This document shows positions 53,305 to 62,636 of a stretch of DNA of 64,000 nt, piece by piece. Under the pieces are notes generated by a model that ran no database searches, was not told the origin of the DNA, and saw nothing but the letters and a program-made list of their open reading frames with translations. The stretch's first letter is position 1. Each line of letters starts with the position of its first letter. Source of the DNA: CAZOHG01 sp964579725 (GTDB lineage Bacteria; Zhuqueibacterota; JdFR-76; BMS3Abin05). The position numbers and the translations under genes were made by a program. The DNA lies in the NCBI GenBank assembly GCA_964579725.1, contig CAZOHG010000005.1:1-64000 (forward strand), given 5' to 3'.

Positions 53305-55914
53305 TTATTTCAGCAAAACAAGCCTTGTTTGGGAGCCCCAATTGCCCGCGTGCAGGTGCAAAAAATAGATTCCCGAAGCCAACCGGCGGCCGCTCTCGTC
53401 CCGGCCGTTCCAGTAAAGGTGCTGCTCTCCCGAAGGTAGGCGCGCAAAGCTCCAATCCCGCACTTTTTCCCCCGTAACGGAGTAAATCACCACCCGAACC
53501 GGAACAGGCCGTCCCAGCCGAAATCGAAGTGTTGTGCCCTTGTCGGCTCGAAATGGGTTGGGAGTGTTTTGGTACAAGACAAATCGTGCCGGACTCCCGC
53601 GCGGCTTTTTCTCCACGCTGCTGCTCCATTGGACAGAAAAGACCCAATTTTCCTCTTTTGAAAAACCCGCTCGATTCGTCACGACAACCCGTGCGCTGTC
53701 TCTTCCCGCCGGCGGGTTTTGGGAAACCCATTTCAAAGCCGTTTCCGAAATTTCACACTCGGCCGTCATGTCCCGGCCGTTGAAGAAAAATCGGACACCG
53801 GAAGTGTCGATTCCCGCAATCGGATCCGAATAATCAACCTCCACGCGAAGCGGCTTTTGGGAAATCACACTCCCGGCAGCGGGTGACACCCGCAAAATGG
53901 TCGGCAATCCGGTGAAAGCCACGGGCAAAGCAAATTGGTCGTCCGTACGGTCGGCCTCGGGCTGCTGATGGGCAGGGTCCACCAGAACCCCGGCGAACAG
54001 CATGAGACTGGGAATGTTCGTCGGGAGGCGGCCGGTCAGCGCAACCGAAACGGAGTCGCCCGGCATAATCGGCGGGATTTTGCGAGCGCAAATGAGCCAA
54101 TCTCTGGACGAAATGGTTTTGTCGGGAGAAAGGTACAACCCCACCGTTACGGAATCACCTGCAGCCAGTCCGCCGTTCACCAGTTGCGCTTTGGCCGAGA
54201 AGGCACTGCCTGCTTTGAGGGAATCGGGAACCGCGAGCGCGGTTGCAATCCAGTCCACGGATTTTTTGGCGTAAATGAAACACCAGACCGTGTTCAAATT
54301 AGCATTTCCGTTGTTGTACCCGGGCCAATCGTATACGGCCTGTTTTCCGTAATAATTCACGTACCCCCGATTTTTATCTCCGTAGGGATCGTTTACCGCC
54401 ACGGAACGATCGAGGTAGTACCCGACCACATCGATGTAGTGCCCGGCGCTTGTAAGCGAATTCAACAGCGCAAAGGGACGACCTCCGTCCACTTCCCGCC
54501 GGAGTTCAGCCCAGGTGGGAGACCAATCCACAGATGCCTGCAAGCCGTGGTACTGAAAATAACGTGCCATGTAGCCCTTGGTGTCCGCCCAATTTTTTTG
54601 CGTAATAAAACCGTACGCGCCGTAGCCCTTGTGCCCCAACCGGTCGTACGTCCAGAGGTTAAAGGTGTGTCGGTAAAAATGGTACACGTAGCAGATGTAC
54701 CGGCCGTAGTAGGTTCGATGCCCGAAGGGCTGCGTCACGTAAAGCGACCATTTCGGCAAAATCGAGTAGTACGCAACCACCATGACGGCCGAGGCAGCCT
54801 GGCACGCCCAGTACCCATCAAACCAATCGGGGGTGTCGTACACCTGGTGGACGTACGGAAGATCCAGGATTTCGCTTTGATTTACTGTTTGCGGGTGCAA
54901 GGATTTCGGTGCGGGGGACAGAAGATTCGTGGCTCCCTCCGGCGAGGGAAGGCGAATGCTTTGGCGGGATTTTTGAAGGATGAATGGTTTCCCCTCGAAT
55001 GGCATCTCAACCACGCTGTTTCCTGTGACGAAAGCTACCCTGTTCTCTGACAGAAATTGGGGCGACGTTTCACACCGATTCGGCGTGCGTGTCAATCGCA
55101 GCGTCTCGTTGCCTTCGGGACGAACGACCGCAATGTCCCAATCCGAAATAAAACCACGGGTACTCCAAACAGGTTTTTGGTACACAATCCAATCGGAATG
55201 GGGCGACCAGTTGGGAGCCGTTCCCTCGGCTATTTCACGCAAAAACGGACGGTGTACATCCGCCACAAAAATCTTTCCGTCCACCGACTGGACCAACAGG
55301 CGAGTGGCCGTACTGTCCCAGGCAGGGTGAAAATAAGCGTGCCGGTCGTCTGTGATCTTTCGGCGCTCCGTGCCATCGGTTGCCAGAATCCAAATTTGGT
55401 CGGTTTCGTCGTTGTAAGCCACCCATTTTCCGTCGGGTGAAATCGGCGTGAGGTTGGAATAATTCGGCATATCCAAACGGCGGAAAGGCACGCCGTTGGT
55501 GTCGGTCAAAACAATTTGCCGACCGTCTGCGTACGCCACGGTACCGTTTCGGGAAAAAGATGGCGGTCCCACCCGATCTTCTTGTGCAGGCAATTGAATT
55601 TTTCGGCCCGTGGCCGGTTCGAAAAGGATCGGCCTGCCCCGCTGTCCGTGTTGAATCCATTTGAATCCCAGACGACGGCCGTTGTGTGAAAAATAAATCT
55701 CCCCCTCTCCCGGGGTCAATTTCACCACCGGATGGCCGGCACCACGAGAAAAAAACCAACCCCTTTGATTTTCCGTTGTAAAAACCAACCCATTTTTTTC
55801 GGGAAAAATTCGCGCTTTTACGGCACCCCGGGGTAAAAAAGCCGCCGAAGACACGTTTCCCCCCAAAAAAAGAACCACGCCTAAAAACAACACCCGACTC
55901 CAGTGAAAGCGCAT
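53305..55914 (-). CDS. secreted mosaic: beta-propeller, C39-type peptidase, FlgD-like sorting domain
   Basis: An 869-residue exported protein. After a signal peptide (1-25) comes a TolB/WD40-like beta-propeller (about 40-310, with 'FSRNGTVAYADGRQIVLTD' and 'ISPDGKWVAYNDETDQIWIL' blades). Then follows a C39-type papain-fold domain whose catalytic residues are C371 ('WACQAAS'), H492 ('SAGHYIDVVGYY') and N508/D509 ('VNDPYGD'). Next is a CARDB-like Ig stretch (about 590-690), and the last ~85 residues match the FlgD-like/type IX sorting domain ('LYQNTPNPF' to 'LASGIYFLHL'). The GGGAGAG site supports the start at 55914. It is probably a cell-surface or released protease; targets are unknown. Confidence 0.8.
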   Translation of the reverse strand: MRFHWSRVLFLGVVLFLGGNVSSAAFLPRGAVKARIFPEKNGLVFTTENQRGWFFSRGAGHPVVKLTPGEGEIYFSHNGRRLGFKWIQHGQRGRPILFEPATGRKIQLPAQEDRVGPPSFSRNGTVAYADGRQIVLTDTNGVPFRRLDMPNYSNLTPISPDGKWVAYNDETDQIWILATDGTERRKITDDRHAYFHPAWDSTATRLLVQSVDGKIFVADVHRPFLREIAEGTAPNWSPHSDWIVYQKPVWSTRGFISDWDIAVVRPEGNETLRLTRTPNRCETSPQFLSENRVAFVTGNSVVEMPFEGKPFILQKSRQSIRLPSPEGATNLLSPAPKSLHPQTVNQSEILDLPYVHQVYDTPDWFDGYWACQAASAVMVVAYYSILPKWSLYVTQPFGHRTYYGRYICYVYHFYRHTFNLWTYDRLGHKGYGAYGFITQKNWADTKGYMARYFQYHGLQASVDWSPTWAELRREVDGGRPFALLNSLTSAGHYIDVVGYYLDRSVAVNDPYGDKNRGYVNYYGKQAVYDWPGYNNGNANLNTVWCFIYAKKSVDWIATALAVPDSLKAGSAFSAKAQLVNGGLAAGDSVTVGLYLSPDKTISSRDWLICARKIPPIMPGDSVSVALTGRLPTNIPSLMLFAGVLVDPAHQQPEADRTDDQFALPVAFTGLPTILRVSPAAGSVISQKPLRVEVDYSDPIAGIDTSGVRFFFNGRDMTAECEISETALKWVSQNPPAGRDSARVVVTNRAGFSKEENWVFSVQWSSSVEKKPRGSPARFVLYQNTPNPFRADKGTTLRFRLGRPVPVRVVIYSVTGEKVRDWSFARLPSGEQHLYWNGRDESGRRLASGIYFLHLHAGNWGSQTRLVLLK

Positions 55915-56027
55915 GAACTCTCCCATTTTTTCGAAGAAACAACAATTGCCTCTAAATATAGTGATTTTCCGCACAGGAATCAAGCAGAAGCGAGCGACGC
56001 GGGAGAATCCAAAAACGAAGGCCGGTG

Positions 56028-56067
56028 AAAAATCGAGAGCTTCGGCTTTTGGGAGCCAAAGCTCTCG
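56028..56067 (-). terminator. intrinsic terminator after the sialidase-like gene
   Basis: The minus strand folds into a long stem CGAGAGCTT/AAGCTCTCG extended by GGCT/AGCC after one mismatch, followed by ATTTTT. It begins 17 bp after the stop codon of the sialidase-like gene. Confidence 0.85.
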
Positions 56068-56084
56068 GCAATTGTTTTTTTCGC

Positions 56085-57182
56085 CTACAGGTGTTGATTT
56101 TCACGAAAGGCGGAAATTTTTCGGGGGTCCAGAACCACGTGCTTGATTTTTTTCCGGTTGTACGTGTACGTCACGTGTACCAAACCGTCGCGGGCTTGAA
56201 TGACCGCCGGGTACGAAAATTCCACTTTTCCTTCGTTTCGATGTTCCGCAATGGACTCCAAATCGAGAACGCGCTTCCAGGTTTTGCCATCGCGCGAAAC
56301 CGCCACCGAAAGGGGCACTCGCGCTGTGGTGCTGTGGTTGTACACCAGAAGCTGACGCCCATCGCGCAGAGTGACGGCGTCCACACCAGCGCTGGGGTTG
56401 GGCAACACCGTAGGAGTCAACGGACTCCAGCTTTTCCCGCTGTCGCTTGACCAACTTTCGTACAGCTTTTTGTTTCGCGTACGACACAAGATTTGTAGAT
56501 TTCCGCTCGGGTAGGTTAAAATGGTGGGCTGAATAGCTTGAACCATTTTGGGATCGTTGAGATCGGGGGTTCTTTGCCAGGTTTTCCCAAAATCAGGGGT
56601 CATTTCCATGTGAACACGCCAGCCACCTGGCTCTTCACTGCTGCCACACAAAAGCACCCCGTTGGTCAAGAGCACGGGTTTGTCCTTGATGGGCCCCAAA
56701 ATGTTTTCGGGAAGCCGTTGGGCCTTACTCCAGGTGGAACCGTTGTCAGACGATCGTTGCAGCATTCCCCACCACTGCCGCGGATTGGGGCCCACTTTGT
56801 AAAACAACAACAAATCGCCGTTTGGAATTTGAAAAAGAACCGGGTTCCAGCACGGGAATCGCGAGCCGTCCTTCTGAACACCCGTTGCTACCGCCACGGG
56901 TTTTGTCCACTTCTCCTGCTTTTTGCGGCTCAACCAGATGTCCACATCCGGGGCGCCCTCTTCCTTCCCTCCAAACCAGGCCGCGACCAGACCTTCCGGC
57001 GTTTCGGCAATGGTGGAGGCGTGACACGACGGAGTCGGCCCCTCGTTAAAAATAAATTCCTGCAGAACAATTGCCGCGCGGGATTTTCCTTTCCCCGCAC
57101 TTGCTTTCTTGGATTCCTTGTGACCACAAGCAACCAAAAGCAGCGAAAAAAACAGGGTCAAAATCAGCGTTGGTTTTACCAT
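56085..57182 (-). CDS. sialidase-like (BNR-repeat) lipoprotein
   Basis: A 365-residue lipoprotein with lipobox 'LVAC'. The mature part is a six-bladed sialidase-type propeller: 'PSCHASTIAETPEGLVAAWFGGKEEGAPDVDIWLSRK', then Asp-box-like repeats 'RSSDNGSTW', 'MTPDFGKTW', 'WSSDSGKSW' and 'VSRDGKTW'. The family includes exo-alpha-sialidases but also other glycan-active or binding proteins, and the complete sialidase Arg triad cannot be confirmed by eye. AAGGAGA before 57182 sets the start. It lies among GH20, GH31 and phosphatase genes, which fits glycan breakdown. Confidence 0.8.
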   Translation of the reverse strand: MVKPTLILTLFFSLLLVACGHKESKKASAGKGKSRAAIVLQEFIFNEGPTPSCHASTIAETPEGLVAAWFGGKEEGAPDVDIWLSRKKQEKWTKPVAVATGVQKDGSRFPCWNPVLFQIPNGDLLLFYKVGPNPRQWWGMLQRSSDNGSTWSKAQRLPENILGPIKDKPVLLTNGVLLCGSSEEPGGWRVHMEMTPDFGKTWQRTPDLNDPKMVQAIQPTILTYPSGNLQILCRTRNKKLYESWSSDSGKSWSPLTPTVLPNPSAGVDAVTLRDGRQLLVYNHSTTARVPLSVAVSRDGKTWKRVLDLESIAEHRNEGKVEFSYPAVIQARDGLVHVTYTYNRKKIKHVVLDPRKISAFRENQHL

Positions 57183-57416
57183 GAAAAGATTCTCCTTTCT
57201 TTGCCTGAAGATCGCTTCGAATTTGCACACCTCTCTTTTTCCGCCCAACTAAACGGGGAGAAAGCTTCAAGTGCTTCTTTTAAAATACGGCATTCAACGT
57301 CCGAAATTTTGGGGCGCGTCGCAAGCCCAATGTTAGCAGAACACAAAAAGGCGACCTTTTTCCCAGGAGCCAACCTATTCAAAATTCGGTGGATTGGCAC
57401 GCCCGCCGCCGTTCGG

Positions 57417-58291
57417 CTATTTTTCCAACTCCCGCAGCAGTCCCAGAAAAAAGTCCCGGTTGTCCGCCGTGAGGTAGCGCATGGTGCCCCCCATTCGGCT
57501 GAATGTTTTCAGGTAGCGCAGGTAGTATTCCGGCCGGTCCTGAGGCGGCTCACCGCGGCTCCAGTCCCATTTATTTTCGGCCAAATCCACAATGCACATG
57601 TAATGATTTTCAATGGGTTTGCCCTTTTGAAGGTGCAGATTTTGCGCCATCGAAAGGGATTTCTCAAAAATCATCGGCGACATGACGGCGGAGCCCACGG
57701 ACAAATACACCCCGTTTTCCAGATGGTTGACGGAGTTGGCGAAGATCAAAAAATCCCGAAGTGCCGTGCGCCCGACGGCCGCCCCGTGGTTCACCGGGTG
57801 GGTGTAAATAATATCGTGGCCGATCATCGGGTGTCCGGTGAAAGGGATTTTCAGCCGGTAGGCCGCCGCCTGCACGCAGTACTTTTTGTACGGAAACGGA
57901 ATGGCCAGCCACCCGGGAGCAAGGCGGAAATTTTCAATCGTCTCCAGCAGATCCAGGGCAGCGGCCGATTTCCAATAGGGCGCTTTTTCGTAGGCCAGTA
58001 CAATGGCTCGGATTTCCTCCGCCGACGGAATGAGCACCCCTTCGTTGTGAATCATGCTGCCCACCGATTCTCCGTAGCCCTTGCCCTCGAAGGCTCCCAC
58101 AATCAGCGCCAGATTAATGTACCGCCCCGTTTCTTCCCAAATACCGAATTGCCCCCTTTTTACATTGGCGCGCACGTCCTCGCTGCTTTCGCCCTGAAAC
58201 GCAAATTCCCAGTCGTGAATAATACCCGCACCGTTGGTGGCCAGGTGCGAAATCCACCCCAATTCCATGAGGCGAATCAGTACGGGACCCA
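57417..58291 (-). CDS. deoxyhypusine-synthase-like conserved protein (5' end in scaffold gap)
   Basis: About 290 codons are visible; the frame is open into the N-run at 58292, starting 'GPVLIRLMELGWISHLATNGAGIIHDWEFAF', so the beginning is missing. This block, 'TSEDV'-like 'SSEDVRANV', 'GQFGIWEETGRYIN', and the later 'GHPMIGHDIIYTHPVNHGAAVGRTALRDFLIFANSVNHLENGVYLSVGSAVMSP' are shared by a group of uncharacterised bacterial proteins related in fold to deoxyhypusine synthase (Rossmann-like, NAD-binding). No hypusine pathway is expected in bacteria, so the real reaction is unknown. Neighbours are glycan-active proteins. Confidence 0.65.
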
Positions 58292-58391
58292 NNNNNNNNN
58301 NNNNNNNNNNNNNNNNNNNNNNNNNNNNNNNNNNNNNNNNNNNNNNNNNNNNNNNNNNNNNNNNNNNNNNNNNNNNNNNNNNNNNNNNNNN
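58292..58391. other. 100-N scaffold gap
   Basis: Exactly 100 unknown bases, the conventional placeholder for a gap of unknown size. It removes the 3' end of the phosphatase-like gene and the 5' end of the deoxyhypusine-synthase-like gene. Confidence 0.99.
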
Positions 58392-60724
58392 CGGGTTAAT
58401 TCAAAATGATCCATGACGCCCGCGCGGGTGCCGTCTCCGTTCATTTTAATCGCTTTAAACGAAAGGTGCCCGCCGTTGATTTCCACCACGCAGTAATGGT
58501 AAACGTAGTATTTTCCGGCATCGGTTTCATTGGAATTCGGGTCCGCCTTCACACGCGGCAAATCCATTTGTTCCCATTCGTGGTATTTGTGGTTGTCCAA
58601 ATTGGAGCCGCCGCCGCCCGTAATAATGTACGCGGCGTTGTTCCCCTTGCCGGTTTTGGGATCGTACGGCGGGTGGGGTCGGCCGCGCTCGTAATCGTGC
58701 GTGTGCCCGCTGAAAACAATCGCCACGTTGTTGGCCTCAATGAGCGGCACAATTTCCTGGCGCAAATGGGGCTCCCCGTCGTAGTAGCCGCCCGACCAGC
58801 ACTCGGAGTAGGGCGGTTCGTGGAAAAACACAAAAATCCACCTGGAGTGCTTTTTGGCCTTTGTCAAATCGTTTTTAAACCACTCGTACTGCTGGCTCCC
58901 GGGCGGAATGCGGTTTCCCAACGGGCCGTCGGTTTTGTTCGGGTCTAACACAATAAAATGGGCGTTTCCGTAGTCGAAAGAGTACCAGTACTCCGTGCTG
59001 CCCGTTGTTTGCGTGGGGTGGTGCACGTATTTTTCAAACGGGGGCACCCGCCGAATGTCCCAGTACCCACCGTACTCGTGGTTGCCAATGGAAATGTAGG
59101 ACGGCACGAACCCCGAAAGAAACCGCAGCGGGTAAAAATACTCGTCCACCCACTGGGAGAGCACGTGCCCGCTGGTCACCACATCGCCCACATTGAAAAC
59201 AAGGGCGGGTTTTTCCTGTGCCACCAGGCGCACCAGATTTTCGTGTACCCGCGGGAAGGAACGATTGTCACCGTAAACCACAAATTTCAGGGACGTGGCG
59301 TCCGGATTTTTGGTGTGAAATGTCCAGGTGGGACTGGCCGTTTGGCCGGAAATGACCCGGTAGCTGTAATCCGAATTGGGCTTTAATCCCGTCAATGTGA
59401 CTTCGTGCAGCGTCACTGGCGGGCCCTGCTGAAACACTTCCCGATTCAGCTTTCCACCGGAACCAAAAGCTACCTTTCCGGGACTGGGGTAAACCGTTTC
59501 CCACATAACAGTGACGCCGTCCTCCCGCAAATCCTGCAAATAGGGCTGAAGCAGGAGTACCGGTTTTTGAGCCAATTTGTTCTCCAACGGCGTGAGCCCG
59601 GATTCCAGAATGGCCATTTTTTGGGCCAAAGAATTGGAGTCCGTCAACACGCGGTCACACACTTCCTCTGCCTGACGAATCGCCTCGGGTGACGGGTTGG
59701 GGTCTCTCCGAAAATACCAATCGAGGTGCTTTAACCGAAACGCCTCTTTTTTAAAAGCACTTTGCAGGTCTTTTTGGGCTTCCGTAATGAGCCGCACGTA
59801 CCGAAGTCCCCCGCTTCCGCGGCCGTTGGTCACCTTCACAGCAATGTGAAAAACCGCCCCCGGCTTTCCAACAGGGGTCAGCAGGGCTTCATCCGAATCC
59901 ACGGTTTTGGGTTTCTCAAGCCTGCCGTTCACGTAGATGTCTTCCTCGTCATTGCCGCTGGCGAGAATAAAAATCTTCTGTCCCGTCACGGGGACATCTC
60001 TGATTTTGGCGGGAAGCCGGAAGGTGGTGCGGTACCAGGCGTATTTGTACTCCCCTTCCCAACGATCGCCGGTGTGCACCGAATCCCAGGCCGAATCATC
60101 GAAATCGGGGCGGTAGGCGTCGTTGGAGCCCATGAATTTCCACTTAAAACCGGAAATTTCCATCCCGTTTCCCGGGTGGAGAACTCCAAGCTTTAAGAAT
60201 TTTTCCAGAAAATCTCCGTACCCCGCAGGAAAAGCCACCAGGTCTGCCTGGTAAAAACGGGCGTTGTAGCCCCCGCAGGTGATTCGGACGGCCAAATCAA
60301 TTTTTTTTCCGGCCACAGCCTGACGCATTAAAATAAGGCGTCCGGTGTCCCGCACGGAACGTCCGGCCTTTTTCCCGTCAATGTAAATCTCACCGGGGGG
60401 GTCGGAGTACAATTTCAAAACGACGTCTTTTCCTGCAAAATTTTTCGGCAGTTGTACGGTTTGCCGAAACCATTTCACGCGGACTTTTCCCCACCATTCG
60501 TGGTTCAGGGTTTCATTTTTCCAGCCGCGTTTACTTTTGGAAAAAACCTTTTTCACGGCCAAATCACCGTCGTGCACCTGCCATTTCAAAATTTTGACGG
60601 TGGGGTGGGTAACCAGCGGTTGTACGGTCACCTGACCGGCACGAGCCTGAAAGCCGAAGAGCAGCGCAAAAATGCCCCCGAGCGCGCCCGCTTTGAAAAT
60701 CGTCCTGCTCTTTTTGTGGTTCAT
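58392..60724 (-). CDS. purple acid phosphatase-like metallophosphoesterase (3' end in scaffold gap)
   Basis: About 777 codons are visible. A signal peptide (1-30) is followed by two galactose-binding-like beta-sandwich modules (about 60-310, including '[16 protein letters not shown]' and '[10 protein letters not shown]'), a fibronectin III-like domain, and a calcineurin-type phosphoesterase. Its dimetal motifs are 'VVYGDNR', '[10 protein letters not shown]', '[10 protein letters not shown]', 'FFHEPPYSE' and '[11 protein letters not shown]'. This is the purple acid phosphatase arrangement, acting outside the cytoplasm on phosphomonoesters. The reading frame meets the N-run soon after the last motif, so only a short tail is missing. 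The start at 60724 has AAGGAGAGG upstream. Confidence 0.87.
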
Positions 60725-60834
60725 GAAAAGCCTCTCCTTTTTTTGACCCCTTGTATTTTTTACTTGCAAATTGCACTGCGTGGCGCCAAGTCCAATCGCT
60801 CCAAATTAAAAAGATTTTCACCGGTGATTGGGTT

Positions 60835-62634
60835 CTATTCCAAAATTTTGTAGATTCCCTCCGCGTACGAATCCGTTCGAATCACCAGTTTGCGAGCGTT
60901 TTTGTCGAAATGCCAGTCCCGATCCTTTTCAAGCAAATTCCCGTCTAAGAGCACTTTTTGGGGCGGCTTCTCCGCAAAAATGCGCAGGATGTGAGGTTTG
61001 TGTACCCCCGAAAAGGAAATTTGAAGGAAATTGTCCCGCCGTTGCACGGTTACCTCCGTTTGTCCGCTCCCGTCGGGATAAAACAGGGTAAACCGATTTT
61101 TGCCGCCCGGGTAAATCAAATACGTCACGTAGCCTTCGGAACTGCGGTCGCCCAGACCGGTGTACGGACGGCTCACGCGGAGCGGCACCACCGCACCTTC
61201 TTTCACAAAAACGGGGAATTCGTCCAACGGGACGGAAAAATCCACCGTTTTGGGGCCCACAAACACACGGGAATCGTCAAAAAAATAGCGCCACTTTCCC
61301 GGGGGAAAGGTCACGCGGCGGGCGGTGGAATCCTGGTAAATGGGCGCAACTAAAAAATCCTCGCCGAACAAATATTCGTACTTTCCTTTGACGGGACGTT
61401 GCAGGCGGGTTCCGCCCGCGTGCGCCGTGACCACGTAATGGTACATGTACGGCACCAGTTCGGTGTGCAGCCAGGAAAATTTCCGAATGATTTTTAGCTC
61501 TTGCGGACTTCTTTTCCAGAGCCGACGCTCGCCGTGGCCGCCGTTCAAAAAGAGTCCGCAAAAGGTGGAAAACTGCGCCCAGCGAATGTACAGGCGCGGC
61601 GGAATGATTTTCCCGCTGTACCCGCCCACGTCGGAGCCAATGATGTTGTAGCCCAATTTGGCGCTGTGGAGGATGTCGCTCAGCGCTTCCTCAATGCCGT
61701 TTTCCACGGATTCTTTGGAAGGCCTTTTTCCTTTGGCGTGGGGCAACCGCCAGACGTGCTCCTGATCGCCCACCCAGGTCACCGGAGCGGCGTCAATGGG
61801 AGCGAATCCTTCTGGGTGTGCCCAGGGTGTGTCAATGGCGCGGGCAAGGGTCACAAACTGGGGATTTTTCTTCAGGCCGTAGCGGTATTCTCCGCGGTAG
61901 TACCGATCCATGTAGCCGCGCGTGGTGAGCAGCCCGTGCGCCACGTACTGGTAAGGCAGGTGAACGGGGCCGATTTTTGAGGAAAAGTACGTAGCCGTAC
62001 CATCCAATTTCCAACCGTCAATGCCGTAGGCAAAAACCTGGTCCTGCAACCCGTGCCACCATTTCACGGCCAGCGGATTGGTGTAATCCACAAATCCCCC
62101 TTTGCCTTTCCACCATTCGAATTGGAACCCGTCTCCGGCCAGGTAGCCCTTTTGGCGCGCGCGGTTGTACCAGGCCTGCGAGTTTCGGATGGCCGTGTCC
62201 TTGCTGCGACTGTTTACCATGCAGGTCATCCAGAGCACCACCCGGTACCCCGCGTCCTGTAATTTTCGGAACCACTGAGCCGGGCGCGGGTAGCGCAAGG
62301 TATCCACCTGAAAATCGTTGTAGCGGGTGCTCCAGGGACTGTCGATGAGAATGGTGCGCACCGGCAGGTCGTGTTCTTTGTAGCCGGTCAGAAGCTCGTT
62401 TACCCGGGCGGCGGTGTTGACGTCATCCTCCCACAGCCAGCATTCCAATGCCCACGCCGGTGTGAGCGGCGGGTTCCCGTGGCGTTGTCCGTTCAACGGC
62501 ATTCCCCAAAACGGGTAAAGCCAGAAAATTAGCCCTAAAAAAAACAAAATCAGGAAAACGGCCACCAGCCATTTCCACCAACGACTTTTTTTCTTGCGCC
62601 TCGATTTTTTCCGAATGATTTTCTTTTCCGGCAT
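60835..62634 (-). CDS. membrane-anchored GH31 alpha-glycosidase
   Basis: A 599-residue enzyme. A very basic N-terminus (KKIIRKKSRRKKK) precedes one transmembrane helix (about 20-43), so the enzyme faces outward from the inner membrane. The GH31 barrel follows; the catalytic nucleophile is the Asp in 'GIDGWKLDGTATYF' and the acid/base Asp is in 'IIGSDVGGYSG'. The C-terminal beta domains are present ('YLFGEDFLVAPIYQDSTARRVTFPPGKWRYFFDDSRVF'). The usual N-terminal beta domain is largely missing. GH31 members cleave alpha-glucosides, alpha-xylosides or sulfoquinovosides; specificity is open. The start at 62634 has GGAG 5 bp upstream, and the gene follows the previous stop by 2 bp. Confidence 0.87.
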   Translation of the reverse strand: MPEKKIIRKKSRRKKKSRWWKWLVAVFLILFFLGLIFWLYPFWGMPLNGQRHGNPPLTPAWALECWLWEDDVNTAARVNELLTGYKEHDLPVRTILIDSPWSTRYNDFQVDTLRYPRPAQWFRKLQDAGYRVVLWMTCMVNSRSKDTAIRNSQAWYNRARQKGYLAGDGFQFEWWKGKGGFVDYTNPLAVKWWHGLQDQVFAYGIDGWKLDGTATYFSSKIGPVHLPYQYVAHGLLTTRGYMDRYYRGEYRYGLKKNPQFVTLARAIDTPWAHPEGFAPIDAAPVTWVGDQEHVWRLPHAKGKRPSKESVENGIEEALSDILHSAKLGYNIIGSDVGGYSGKIIPPRLYIRWAQFSTFCGLFLNGGHGERRLWKRSPQELKIIRKFSWLHTELVPYMYHYVVTAHAGGTRLQRPVKGKYEYLFGEDFLVAPIYQDSTARRVTFPPGKWRYFFDDSRVFVGPKTVDFSVPLDEFPVFVKEGAVVPLRVSRPYTGLGDRSSEGYVTYLIYPGGKNRFTLFYPDGSGQTEVTVQRRDNFLQISFSGVHKPHILRIFAEKPPQKVLLDGNLLEKDRDWHFDKNARKLVIRTDSYAEGIYKILE

Positions 62635-62636
62635 GT

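Noticed and set aside
53935..55050. 371-codon plus-strand open frame opposite the C39-type protein
   Set aside because: It lies fully antisense to a gene with a clear signal peptide, domains and FlgD-like tail, and its Val/Gly/Arg-rich composition is typical of antisense frames.
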